Assembly (NCBI GenBank): GCA_903876735.1
Contig: CAIRAW010000001.1
Location: 1 to 64,000, forward strand
Origin: an uncultured beta proteobacterium
GTDB taxonomy: Bacteria > Pseudomonadota > Gammaproteobacteria > Burkholderiales > Burkholderiaceae_C
Direction of reading: 5' to 3'
DNA: 64,000 bases
A model generated the notes under the pieces. The model was not told the origin of the DNA, searched no databases, and saw nothing but the letters and a program-made list of their open reading frames with translations. Positions 11,135 to 19,194 of the stretch are shown here, piece after piece; the stretch's first letter is position 1; each line of letters opens with the position of its first letter. Position numbers and translations under genes: made by a program.

Positions 11135-11176
11135 ATTATTCGGGTTTTGCGCCCGGAGAAGATTGATTGACATCAA
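11135..11176 (-). promoter_or_regulatory. Predicted class-II FNR/ANR-type promoter of icd
   Basis: A perfect FNR consensus box, TTGAT-TGAC-ATCAA, occupies 11163-11176. On the minus strand an AATAAT hexamer (plus-strand 11135-11140) lies exactly where a -10 belongs if the box is centred at -41.5. Transcription would start near 11128, giving a leader of about 53 nt before the icd ATG at 11074. The rest of the 282-bp icd/scpB gap (11075-11356) shows no further clear element. Confidence 0.6.
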
Positions 11177-11356
11177 AGAATGATGGATGCATCCGCTGCA
11201 ACCCGAACTATGAAGGTCGTCCAACTATTGCAATATTATGGGAATTGCGAAATTTTCATGCACAAAGTGGCAGAATCGCCAGTCTGAATCCTTTATGCCC
11301 ACGGGCTTCCCATCCTGTGTCGGGCTGGGTTTATTCCATACCACTGGAAGTTTTCC

Positions 11357-12136
11357 ATGAATTTCATCAAGATAACCCACGACGGGCACATCACCACCAT
11401 CTGCCTGAACAACCCCCTCAAGCACAACGCCTTGAGCCACTCTCTCGTCACCGAGGTCATGGAAAGCTTTCAGCAGTTGGAAAGCGTCAATTCGCGCGTC
11501 GTCATTCTTAGGGCGCAAGCCAACAGCAAAGTCTGGTCAGCCGGCCATGACGTCAATGAACTGCCAACGGATGGCCGTGACCCGCTGGGATGGAACGACC
11601 CGCTGCGCGAACTCGTGCGCTCGATCGAGAATTGCCACGCCCCGGTCATCGCGATGATTGACGGCGGTGTTTGGGGCGGCGCGGTTGAAGTTGTGCTGGC
11701 CTGCGACATCATCATTGCAACGCCAAGTTCAAGCTTTGCCGTGACGCCGGCCAAACTCGGCGTGCCCTACAACGTCAGCGGCATGATGACCTTCATGAGC
11801 GCGGCCAGCTTGCGCATTGTTAAAGAATTGGCATTTACCGCCACCCCCATATCGGCCGAGCGTGCCGAGCGTGTCGGCATGATCAACCATGTCATTGAAA
11901 CCGGGCAGATCGAAGCCTTCACTTTGGCCATGGCGGAAACCATCGCAGCCAACGCGCCGCTGAGCATTTCCGTGATGAAAGAGCAGTTGCGCGTGCTGGC
12001 AGGCGCAAAGCCGCTGACACCGCGCGGATTCGAAAAAGTGCAGGGTCTGCGGCGCGTTGTTTACGACAGCCAGGATTACCAGGAAGGCATTCGCGCCTTC
12101 AAGGAAAAGCGCAAGCCCCGGTTTAACGGCACCTGA
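11357..12136 (+). CDS. scpB: Methylmalonyl-CoA decarboxylase, crotonase family
   Basis: The 259-residue crotonase-fold protein closely follows E. coli ScpB/YgfG. It has SAGHDVNELP with His64 at the oxyanion/active-site position and KLGVPYN with the conserved tyrosine (Tyr138), and it ends in a short basic tail (FKEKRKPRFNGT). ScpB converts methylmalonyl-CoA to propionyl-CoA and CO2. No methylmalonyl-CoA mutase or CoA-transferase partner is visible in the window, so the gene is isolated from the usual sbm operon. A ribosome site GGAAG precedes ATG 11357. A general enoyl-CoA hydratase is the alternative reading. Confidence 0.8.
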   Translation: MNFIKITHDGHITTICLNNPLKHNALSHSLVTEVMESFQQLESVNSRVVILRAQANSKVWSAGHDVNELPTDGRDPLGWNDPLRELVRSIENCHAPVIAMIDGGVWGGAVEVVLACDIIIATPSSSFAVTPAKLGVPYNVSGMMTFMSAASLRIVKELAFTATPISAERAERVGMINHVIETGQIEAFTLAMAETIAANAPLSISVMKEQLRVLAGAKPLTPRGFEKVQGLRRVVYDSQDYQEGIRAFKEKRKPRFNGT

Positions 12137-12209
12137 GTCCCGCTGGCCGGATGGCGCGCGTCACGTCTGGTCCCAAGGCTTCTCCGGCGCCCTGGTACCT
12201 GCTCCTGGC

Positions 12210-12476
12210 TCAATCGCCGAACAGGTCACTGAGTTTCCTGGCGCCATCGGAACCGGTTGCGGGCGTCATCGGTGTGCCTTTCGGATACTCCTCGGCAATT
12301 CGATCCTCCCAGTAGGTCGCCGGATTCGGGGCGCTGCAAAGCCGTCGGTACACCTCCTGCGGAACATGCTTGTACGCCAGGACGGACTTGTTGTCCCAAT
12401 GCAGGTCAAGCTGCTGCGCTGCGGGGTCGTAATCGGCCTTGCGGATGCGGCCGTTCCTGAACGTGTTGCTGAGCAT
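12210..12476 (-). CDS. KTSC domain protein
   Basis: This 88-residue protein matches the KTSC domain: a short beta region (LSNTFRNGRIRKADYDPAAQQLDLHW), then YKHVPQEVYRRLCSAPNPATYWEDRIAEEYP. The KTSC domain often occurs alone or fused to nucleic-acid-processing proteins, and its function is not established. It lies 24 bp downstream of the co-oriented Lrp-type regulator gene and may share its transcript. No signal peptide or membrane segment is visible. Confidence 0.7.
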   Translation of the reverse strand: MLSNTFRNGRIRKADYDPAAQQLDLHWDNKSVLAYKHVPQEVYRRLCSAPNPATYWEDRIAEEYPKGTPMTPATGSDGARKLSDLFGD

Positions 12477-12500
12477 GGCTGCGTTCTCTCTCCTGACAAT

Positions 12501-12944
12501 CTACTCCGGCCGCTCGAGTTTGGTCGCCAGCAGGATGGTGGAGAAGGTGTCGACCACGCCCTTGATGGCGCGCATGCGGTCGATCACGGCGTCGAGTTCG
12601 TGCGTCGATTCGGTCGACAGCATGGCGCACAGGTCGTAGCGGCCGCTGACCGAATAGAGCTTGGTGATCTCGTGGCGCTTCGAGAGCGCGCGCACGACAT
12701 CGGGTTCGTTTTTCGATTCGATCGAGATCAGCACCATGGCGCGGATGGTGGCTGTGGCACTGGGCTTGGCCACACCCACCGTGTAGCCGGTGATGACGCC
12801 GCCGTCTTCCAGCGCTTTGAGGCGCAACTGCACCGTGCTGCGCGAACAGCCCAGCGCCGTGGCCAGGCGCACAACCGGCAATCGCGCGTTGACCTTGAGC
12901 AAATCAATCAGTTGGCGGTCCAGGCTATCGAGCGCAGTAGACAT
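12501..12944 (-). CDS. Lrp/AsnC family transcriptional regulator next to the kam operon
   Basis: The 147-residue protein has an N-terminal AsnC-type helix-turn-helix (LDSLDRQLIDLLKVNARLPVVRLATALGCSRSTVQLRLKALEDGGVITGY) and a C-terminal RAM ligand-sensing domain (VLISIESKN, VSGRYDLCAMLSTES). It is transcribed divergently from kamA across a 133-bp gap. A lysine-responsive local regulator of the kam operon is therefore the natural inference. I found no convincing palindromic operator in that gap. Confidence 0.9.
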   Translation of the reverse strand: MSTALDSLDRQLIDLLKVNARLPVVRLATALGCSRSTVQLRLKALEDGGVITGYTVGVAKPSATATIRAMVLISIESKNEPDVVRALSKRHEITKLYSVSGRYDLCAMLSTESTHELDAVIDRMRAIKGVVDTFSTILLATKLERPE

Positions 12945-13077
12945 TGCTAATTCCGGCAGTTTGTAGGAAACGGGTGCATTGTGACTGATTCCGACTGTTG
13001 CTTTCGGGCAGATTGCCGATTTCCCTTGGCGCCACTCGTCCCTAAACTCGTTTCAGCTATCACCCGAGGGGAACCCC

Positions 13078-14259
13078 ATGCTGCAACGCGTCGAATTCAA
13101 TCCCGTCAAGAAACTGCTGACCCGCGCCGAGCTCGACGACTACGACCCGGAAAGCGAATCCTGGCAGAAGCAGTTCGCCCGGCGCTACACGCACCACGGC
13201 GAGCTCGACGGCATCCTGAACAAGATGGAGAACGTCAACGAAACCGTCTACGACAAGTTCGCCATTGCCATCACGCCCTACATGGCCAAGCTGATGGACC
13301 GCGACGACCCGAACTGCCCGATCCGCCTGCAATACCTGCCCTCGCACCACGAGGAAACCAAGCCCGGCTTTGCCACCTCGCTCGACCAGCTCGGCGAGGA
13401 AGGCGACACCATCCCCGGTACCAGCGTCGTGCACCGCTACCCGCGCCGCGTGCTGTTTCTGGTCTCCAACACCTGCGCCACGCTGTGCCGCTTCTGCACG
13501 CGCAAACGCATGGTCTCGCAGCCGGCAGGCTCGGTCGCCAAGGACCAGATCGCGGCTTCCATCGACTACATCGCCGGCAACAAGAACATCGAGGACGTGC
13601 TGCTCTCCGGCGGCGACCCGCTGACCTTTACCGACGAGCGGCTCGACCAGATCCTGGGTGAATTGCGCCGACGTGCGCCGCACGTGCGTTTCCTGCGCAT
13701 CGGCTCGCGCATGGTGGTGCAGATGCCCACGCGCATCACGCCCGAACTCTGCGCCGTGCTGGAGAAGCACCGCGTGCAGATGCTCAACATCCACATCGAT
13801 CACCCGAAGGAAATCACGCCGCTGCTGCGAAAGCGCCTCAAGATGATTCAAAAGGCCGGCATCATGATGGGCCTGCAGACGGTTTGCCTCAAGGGCATCA
13901 ACGACAGCGTCGAAGTCATGCGCGAACTCTTCATGCAGGCCATCGAAATGGGTGTGCGCCCCTACTACGTCTACTCGACCGACATGGTCGAGGGCGCGCA
14001 CCACTTCATCGTGCCGCACCGGCGCATGCTCGAACTCTACGAAGGCCTGCGCGGCTGGATCAGCGGCCCGGCCGTGCCGACCTTCATCGTCGATGGCATG
14101 GGCGGCCTGGGCAAGCTGCCCATCATCCCGAGCTATGTGCGCGAGGAAGCGCTTCTTGATGGCAGCGGCACCACCATCAAGTGCCGCAACTACAAGGGCA
14201 TGACGGTCGAGATGCCCGGTCTCGGCCAAGACTTCAGCCTGCCGACGCAAAGCAACTAA
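13078..14259 (+). CDS. kamA: L-lysine 2,3-aminomutase (radical SAM)
   Basis: The 393-residue enzyme has the radical SAM cluster motif CxxxCxxC at Cys133, Cys137 and Cys140 (NTCATLCRFCTRKR). It also has SGGDPL and the PLP lysine Lys346 in GGLGK, and Asp302 and Asp339 stand where clostridial LAM binds the lysine amino group. It isomerises L-lysine to L-beta-lysine, the first step of lysine fermentation. The C-terminus is shorter than in the Clostridium enzyme and lacks the CNCDVC-type zinc-binding cysteine cluster; only Cys369 is seen there. It leads the operon kamA-kdd-kamB-kamDE-kal-kce and ends 10 bp before kdd. GAGGGG precedes ATG 13078. Confidence 0.92.
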   Translation: MLQRVEFNPVKKLLTRAELDDYDPESESWQKQFARRYTHHGELDGILNKMENVNETVYDKFAIAITPYMAKLMDRDDPNCPIRLQYLPSHHEETKPGFATSLDQLGEEGDTIPGTSVVHRYPRRVLFLVSNTCATLCRFCTRKRMVSQPAGSVAKDQIAASIDYIAGNKNIEDVLLSGGDPLTFTDERLDQILGELRRRAPHVRFLRIGSRMVVQMPTRITPELCAVLEKHRVQMLNIHIDHPKEITPLLRKRLKMIQKAGIMMGLQTVCLKGINDSVEVMRELFMQAIEMGVRPYYVYSTDMVEGAHHFIVPHRRMLELYEGLRGWISGPAVPTFIVDGMGGLGKLPIIPSYVREEALLDGSGTTIKCRNYKGMTVEMPGLGQDFSLPTQSN

Positions 14260-14269
14260 CATAGCCGCC

Positions 14270-15307
14270 ATGAAACACGGCTCACCCTATGGCACGCACC
14301 GCGTGCTCGAACCGCTCGGCGTGCTGCCGCAGGGCGCGTGGAAGATCGACAACACGATGGAGATCTGGGACAACGAGATCCTGATCGACGTCTCGGCGCT
14401 CAACATCGATGCCGCCAGCTTCACGCAAATCAAGACCGAGGCCGGTGGTGATGCCGAGCGCGTGGCCGACATCGTGCGCGCCATCGTGGACCAACGCGGC
14501 AAACACCACAACCCGGTGACGGGGTCCGGCGGCATGCTGATCGGCAGCGTGCGCGCCATCGGTCCCGCGCTGGCAGGAAAAATTGACCTGCAGGTCGGCG
14601 ACAAGATCGCAACCCTGGTGTCGCTCTCGCTGACGCCACTGCGCATTGACGAGATCATCCAGATTCACCTGGAGCGCGACCAGATCGAAATCCGCGGCCA
14701 GGCCATCCTGTTCGAAACCGGGCTCTACGCCAAACTGCCCGCCGACATTCCGGAGAAAACCGCATTGGCCATCCTCGACGTTGCCGGCGCCCCGGCGCAA
14801 ACCGCGCGCCTGGTGCAGACCGGCGACACCGTGGTGGTGATCGGTGGCGGCGGCAAGTCTGGCACGCTGTGCGTCTACGAGGCGAAGAAGCGCGCGGGGC
14901 CAAGCGGCTGCGTGATCGGCGTCTCGCCCTTCGCGGCCGACTGCCAACGCATGCAGGAACTCGGCTGGGCCGACCACACGCTGCAGGTCGATGCCACCAA
15001 CGCGCTGGCGCTGATGGAAGCCGTAGCCGCTGTCACCGACGGCAAACTGGCCGACGTGGTGATCAACTGCGTCAACCTGCCCAACACCGAAATGGGCAGC
15101 ATTCTGTGCGCTCGCGAGCACGGCAAGATTTACTTCTTCTCGATGGCCACCAGCTTCACCGCTGCCGCGCTCGGTGCCGAAGGCGTTGGCAAGGACGTGG
15201 AAATGATCGTCGGCAACGGCTACGCCACCGGACACGCCGAGTTCGCGCTGGGCCTTCTGCGCGAGAACGCCCAACTGCGCCAATTGTTCGAAGAACGCTA
15301 CGTTTGA
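14270..15307 (+). CDS. kdd: L-erythro-3,5-diaminohexanoate dehydrogenase
   Basis: The 345-residue protein matches Kdd: N-terminal GSPYGTHRVLEPLGVLPQGAWKIDN, the NPVTGSGGMLIG stretch, and a Rossmann glycine motif VVVIGGGGKSGTL near residue 186. It catalyses NAD(P)-linked oxidative deamination of 3,5-diaminohexanoate to 3-keto-5-aminohexanoate, the substrate of Kce encoded further down the operon. Its stop overlaps the next start by one base (TGATG). The assignment is well supported by the neighbouring kam genes. Confidence 0.93.
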   Translation: MKHGSPYGTHRVLEPLGVLPQGAWKIDNTMEIWDNEILIDVSALNIDAASFTQIKTEAGGDAERVADIVRAIVDQRGKHHNPVTGSGGMLIGSVRAIGPALAGKIDLQVGDKIATLVSLSLTPLRIDEIIQIHLERDQIEIRGQAILFETGLYAKLPADIPEKTALAILDVAGAPAQTARLVQTGDTVVVIGGGGKSGTLCVYEAKKRAGPSGCVIGVSPFAADCQRMQELGWADHTLQVDATNALALMEAVAAVTDGKLADVVINCVNLPNTEMGSILCAREHGKIYFFSMATSFTAAALGAEGVGKDVEMIVGNGYATGHAEFALGLLRENAQLRQLFEERYV

Positions 15308-16344
15308 TGGCATCACGAGACCTCTTGCAAATCGGCTCATGGCGCACCCTTGCGGTCATGGGCATGAGCAAGAACACCGGCAAGACGGTGGCACTCAACC
15401 ACTTGCTGGCGCAAGCGGCACAGGACGGCATCAGCGTCGGCGTGACCTCGATCGGGCGCGATGGCGAGGAGCGTGACCAGGTTTTCTTCATCCCGAAACC
15501 GCCCGTGCGCGTCTGGAGTGGCACGCTGGTGGCCACGGCACGCGCCACGCTGCCACGCGCCAAGGTCCGCTGCGAGTTCATTGACAACACCGGCATCGCC
15601 AGCGCCATGGGCGAGATCGTGATTGTCAAAACGCTCGATCAGGGCCAGATGGAAATCGCCGGTGCATCGCGTGGCAGCGACCAGCGCCAGGTCATCGCAC
15701 GATTGCAACAGTGCGGCGCAACCCAGGTGCTGCTCGACGGCGCGCTCGGGCGCAGCCAGCACGCCTCACCGGCCATAGCCGACGCCGTGCTTCTGGCCAC
15801 TGGCGCGGCGCTCGGCGGCGGTATCTCCGATGTGATCCGCAAGACACGCGAGCGGCTCGCCATCCTGGGCATTGCGCCGGTCGACGCCAGCACACAGGCG
15901 CTCGTCGCGCCGCTGTTCGCGACAGGCGGCGTGGCGCTCTGGGACCGCGCGGGCACGCTGTTGTTTCAGGAACCCATTGCCTCGCTCAATGCCGGCGCCG
16001 TACTGCTGCAGTACAGCGAGGCCGACATCGGTGCCATTGCGCTCAGCGGCGCGGTCGGACGCTCGCTGTGGCAGGCGCTCACAACCCTGGCCACACGCCA
16101 TCCCGGTCTGACCGTGGTGGTGGCCGACGGCACGCGGCTCTTTGTCGAAAACAACGACCTGCTGGCGCTCGAACAACTCGGCGCGCGGCTGCTAGCCTGG
16201 CAAGCGATCCGGGTCGCGGGCATCACGCTCAACCCCTACTCGCCCATGGGTGGCAGCTTTGTGGCCGAAGAGTTTCTGGCGGCGGCGCGCAAGGCGTTTG
16301 CCGACTACGTCGTTAGTGACGTTTTATTAGAGGAAGTCAAATGA
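15307..16344 (+). CDS. KamB-like protein, candidate lysine 5,6-aminomutase reactivase subunit
   Basis: ATG 15307 overlaps the kdd stop and gives 345 residues; longer upstream starts in the same frame lie inside kdd and are rejected. Near the N-terminus a P-loop-like GMSKNTGKT (residues 19-27) suggests nucleotide binding. The rest is alpha/beta with alternating glycines (ALGRSQHASPAIADAVLL, VVADGTRLFVENNDLL). Lysine-fermentation clusters contain accessory genes kamB and kamC, thought to reactivate the B12-dependent aminomutase. The position between kdd and kamD and the P-loop fit KamB. This is recollection plus context, not a demonstrated match, and no MutS-like KamC is present. It overlaps kamDE by four bases (ATGA). 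Confidence 0.6.
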   Translation: MASRDLLQIGSWRTLAVMGMSKNTGKTVALNHLLAQAAQDGISVGVTSIGRDGEERDQVFFIPKPPVRVWSGTLVATARATLPRAKVRCEFIDNTGIASAMGEIVIVKTLDQGQMEIAGASRGSDQRQVIARLQQCGATQVLLDGALGRSQHASPAIADAVLLATGAALGGGISDVIRKTRERLAILGIAPVDASTQALVAPLFATGGVALWDRAGTLLFQEPIASLNAGAVLLQYSEADIGAIALSGAVGRSLWQALTTLATRHPGLTVVVADGTRLFVENNDLLALEQLGARLLAWQAIRVAGITLNPYSPMGGSFVAEEFLAAARKAFADYVVSDVLLEEVK

Positions 16345-18719
16345 GTCAGTTGCATTTGGACCCGGCGCAGATTGAGCGGGCGCGTGAATCGGCGCGGCGC
16401 ATTGCGCGCCAGGTCTTTGATCAGATGAGCCCCTACACCACGACCACGGTGGAGCGCGCCACGCTGCGCCTGCTCGGCATCGACGGCGTTGATGGCAACG
16501 GCGTGCCGCTGCCCAATCGTGTCGTCAACCATCTGCAAGAGCAGGGCATCCTGCAGCACGGTGCGGCCACGGCCGTCGCCGCTGCCATGAGCGAGCGCGG
16601 TTGCAGCGCGCAGCAGGTGGCGCAGGCCGTGGTCGATGGTGAACTGACGTTGGTCCGCGCCAAGAACGATGCTGCGGCACGCGAGAGCGCGCAGTCGCTG
16701 GCCGCAGCCGCCTGCCAAAAGATCGCAGCGCAACGTGCCCTGCGCGAGGAACGCATCAAAACACTCGGCGAAGGCCCGACGCCCTGGCTTTATCTGATCG
16801 TGGCCACCGGCAATATTCACGAGGACGTGATCCAGGCGCGCGCCGCTGCCGAGCAGGGGGCCGACATCATCGCCGTGATCCGCTCCACCGGCCAGAGCCT
16901 GCTCGACTACGTGCCGTTTGGCGCCACCACCGAAGGCTTCGGCGGCACTTACGCCACGCAGGAAAACTTCCGCCTGATGCGCGCCGCGCTCGATGAGGTC
17001 GGCGCCAAAGTGGGACGCTACATCCGCCTGACCAATTACTGCTCGGGCCTGTGCATGCCCGAGATCGCTGCCATGGGCGCGCTGGAACGCCTTGATGTGA
17101 TGCTCAACGACTCGATGTACGGCATCATCTTTCGCGACATCAACATGCAGCGCACCTTCATCGACCAGTTCTTCTCGCGCATGGTCAATGCCTTTGCCGG
17201 CGTCATCATCAATACCGGCGAAGACAACTACCTGACCACCGCCGACGCGTTCGAAGCCGCGCACACGGTGCTGGCCTCGCAACTGATCAACGAGCAGTTC
17301 GCGGTGCTCTCGGGGCTGAAACCAGAGCAGATGGGTCTGGGCCATGCGTTTGAAATTCATCCTGAGATGGAGAACGGCTTTCTGTGGGAACTGGCGCACG
17401 CGCAACTGGCGCGCCAGGTATTCCCCAACGCCACGCTCAAGTACATGCCGCCGACCAAGCACATGACCGGCAACATCTTCAAGGGTCAGGTGCAGAACAC
17501 GCTGTTCAATGTGGTGAGCAGCGTGACGCAGCAGAACATCCACCTGCTGGGCATGATGACCGAGGCCATTCACACACCCTTCATTCAGGACCGCTTTCTT
17601 GCCATCCAGAATGCGCGCTACGTCTTTGGCACGATGAAAGACCTGCATTCGGAGATCGAATTCAAGCGCGGCGGCCAGATCGAGCAGCGCGCGCAGGCCG
17701 TCTTGTCTGAGGCTGAGCAGATGCTGGCGACCGTCGAGAACATCGGTCTTCCGGCAGCGATCAGCCAGGCCATGTTCGCCGAGATTGCGCGCACGCCCAG
17801 CGGGGGCAAGGGGCTTGACGGGGTGATTGAGAAGGCTGAGGATTACTACAACCCGTTTCCATCGTTGATGCTGCCCGAGTTATTGGGGTCAGAGTTTTTG
17901 GGGTCTGAGCCCAAATTCGCCGTGCCTTCGGCACGCCCGGAGGGTGCGGCGCTTCGCGCCGCAGCAAAATTGGTGTCTGACCCCAATAACTCATGGGTCC
18001 GCCCCTACGGCGACACGCTCGACGATGGCCGGATGCAAGTCTCATTCACGCTGCCGGTGGCACTTGACGAAACCAGCAAGGAAGGCGCGAAGCGGCTGGC
18101 GGCGCTGATGGGCTTGCAGGAGCCGGCTGTTGTGCACGCCGAGGACATGGGCCAGGGCTTCAGCTTCTACGTCGTCTACGGCCAATGCCAGCACCGCGTT
18201 GACCTCTCCACTCTGCAGGTCGCCAAGCCGGACTACGAGGTGCTCGACAAAGCCGGCGTCGATGCGCTGATCGAGCGCGCTATGGGCCGGCGCATGGTGG
18301 TGATTGGCGCCTGCATCGAGACCGACGCGCACACGGTGGGTATCGACGCCATCATGAACATGAAGGGCTTCAACGGCCACAAGGGTCTTGAGAGCTACCA
18401 CCAGATTCGCGCCATCAACCTCGGCGCGCAGGTGGATTCCGAAGACCTGGTGGCGCGCGCCATCGAAGAAAAAGCCGACGTCATTCTGGTGTCGCAGGTG
18501 GTGACGCAGAAAAACATCCACCTCGACAACCTGACCAAGCTCGGCGACCTGCTCGAAGCCGAAGGCCTGCGCGACAAGGTGATACTGGTCGTGGGTGGCC
18601 CACGCATCAGCCACGAGTTGGCCAAAGAGCTCGGCTACGACGCCGGCTTTGGCAGCAAGAGCTACGCCGAGGATGTGGCATCCTTTGCCATTCACGAGTG
18701 GATCAAACGGAACCCCTAA
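16341..18719 (+). CDS. kamDE: Fused lysine 5,6-aminomutase, alpha and beta subunits in one chain
   Basis: The 792-residue protein joins KamD (residues 1 to about 513, TIM-barrel subunit: [42 protein letters not shown]) to KamE (about 552-792). The KamE part starts [20 protein letters not shown] and contains the cobalamin lower-ligand motif DAHTVGID (His664). The PLP lysine in [12 protein letters not shown] is Lys675, eleven residues later, exactly the His133-Lys144 spacing of the clostridial beta subunit. The enzyme moves the 6-amino group of beta-lysine to C5 using adenosylcobalamin and PLP. KamD and KamE are normally separate. The linker, residues 513-551, is encoded by a 116-bp palindromic repeat element that keeps the frame open. 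Confidence 0.93.
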   Translation: MSQLHLDPAQIERARESARRIARQVFDQMSPYTTTTVERATLRLLGIDGVDGNGVPLPNRVVNHLQEQGILQHGAATAVAAAMSERGCSAQQVAQAVVDGELTLVRAKNDAAARESAQSLAAAACQKIAAQRALREERIKTLGEGPTPWLYLIVATGNIHEDVIQARAAAEQGADIIAVIRSTGQSLLDYVPFGATTEGFGGTYATQENFRLMRAALDEVGAKVGRYIRLTNYCSGLCMPEIAAMGALERLDVMLNDSMYGIIFRDINMQRTFIDQFFSRMVNAFAGVIINTGEDNYLTTADAFEAAHTVLASQLINEQFAVLSGLKPEQMGLGHAFEIHPEMENGFLWELAHAQLARQVFPNATLKYMPPTKHMTGNIFKGQVQNTLFNVVSSVTQQNIHLLGMMTEAIHTPFIQDRFLAIQNARYVFGTMKDLHSEIEFKRGGQIEQRAQAVLSEAEQMLATVENIGLPAAISQAMFAEIARTPSGGKGLDGVIEKAEDYYNPFPSLMLPELLGSEFLGSEPKFAVPSARPEGAALRAAAKLVSDPNNSWVRPYGDTLDDGRMQVSFTLPVALDETSKEGAKRLAALMGLQEPAVVHAEDMGQGFSFYVVYGQCQHRVDLSTLQVAKPDYEVLDKAGVDALIERAMGRRMVVIGACIETDAHTVGIDAIMNMKGFNGHKGLESYHQIRAINLGAQVDSEDLVARAIEEKADVILVSQVVTQKNIHLDNLTKLGDLLEAEGLRDKVILVVGGPRISHELAKELGYDAGFGSKSYAEDVASFAIHEWIKRNP
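17877..17992. repeat. REP/MITE-like palindromic element at the kamD-kamE junction
   Basis: The 116-bp element has perfect 17-bp terminal inverted repeats (17877-17893 and 17976-17992, core TTATTGGGGTCAGA). Inside are two perfect hairpins, CGTGCC-TTC-GGCACG (17921-17935) and TGCGGCGC-TTC-GCGCCGCA (17945-17963). Such TTGGGGTCAGA ends recall non-autonomous repeats mobilised by REP-associated tyrosine transposases; that link is from memory. It lies inside the reading frame and codes for the inter-subunit linker. No second copy was found in this window. Confidence 0.75.
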
Positions 18720-18724
18720 AAACC

Positions 18725-19156
18725 ATGGAAAACTACACCAGCCTGATCCGTCTGCGCCTCAGTGCGCATGACGCCCACTACGCCGGCAACCTGGTCGATG
18801 GCGCGAAGATGCTGCACCTGTTCGGCGACGTCGCCACCGAGTTGCTGATCCGCAGCGACGGCGACGAGGGCCTGTTCGTCGCCTACGACAGCGTCGAGTT
18901 TCTGGCGCCGGTTTACGCCGGCGACTACATCGAGGCCAGCGGGCGCATCGTCAGCATGGGCAAGAGCTCGCGCAAGATGGTGTTCGAGGCGCGCAAGGTG
19001 ATCGCGTCGGCAGGTCTCTCGGGCCAGCCCTCGGCCGCTGATGTACTGATCGAACCCATCGTCGTCTGTCGGGCATCGGGCACCTGTGTTGTGCCGGCCC
19101 AATGCCAGCGCAAGCAAGCCCTGAAATCCCTGGATCCCGGATCAAGTCCGGGATGA
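18725..19156 (+). CDS. kal: 3-aminobutyryl-CoA ammonia-lyase
   Basis: Starting at ATG 18725, 5 bp after the kamDE stop, the product is 143 residues. The core is a hot-dog fold protein of the Kal family: [35 protein letters not shown], then [22 protein letters not shown] and [13 protein letters not shown]. Kal eliminates ammonia from L-3-aminobutyryl-CoA to give crotonyl-CoA, which enters central metabolism. A longer GTG start at 18698 would overlap kamDE and adds nothing conserved. The last codons and the stop are contributed by a palindromic repeat (19131-19157), so the C-terminal SLDPGSSPG tail is repeat-derived. Confidence 0.88.
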   Translation: MENYTSLIRLRLSAHDAHYAGNLVDGAKMLHLFGDVATELLIRSDGDEGLFVAYDSVEFLAPVYAGDYIEASGRIVSMGKSSRKMVFEARKVIASAGLSGQPSAADVLIEPIVVCRASGTCVVPAQCQRKQALKSLDPGSSPG

Positions 19157-19178
19157 CAATTTCCGTGTCCGGGATGAC
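19131..19178. repeat. Palindromic repeat copy 1 (kal 3' end / kal-kce gap)
   Basis: A perfect 8-bp stem ATCCCGGA-TCAAG-TCCGGGAT (19134-19154) is followed by GAC and a second half copy, TCCGGGATGAC (19168-19178). It belongs to the same GTCAT/CCCGGG family as the copies at 34408, 47607 and 53587. It supplies the kal stop codon. Confidence 0.75.
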
Positions 19179-19194
19179 AACTCCTCATTCAATC

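Noticed and set aside
12945..13077. Lrp operator between the Lrp gene and kamA
   Set aside because: Only a weak GTTT-N5-AAAC repeat is visible, too short to support a call.
13060..14271. Open frame of 403 codons on the minus strand opposite kamA
   Set aside because: It is a mirror of kamA codon bias with low-complexity composition and no family features; kamA carries all catalytic motifs.
14869..15306. N-terminal extension of the KamB-like frame inside kdd
   Set aside because: The extension is Arg-rich out-of-frame reading of kdd. ATG 15307 with stop-start overlap is the natural start.
18698..18724. GTG start for kal inside kamDE
   Set aside because: It adds nine unconserved residues; ATG 18725 fits the family N-terminus.
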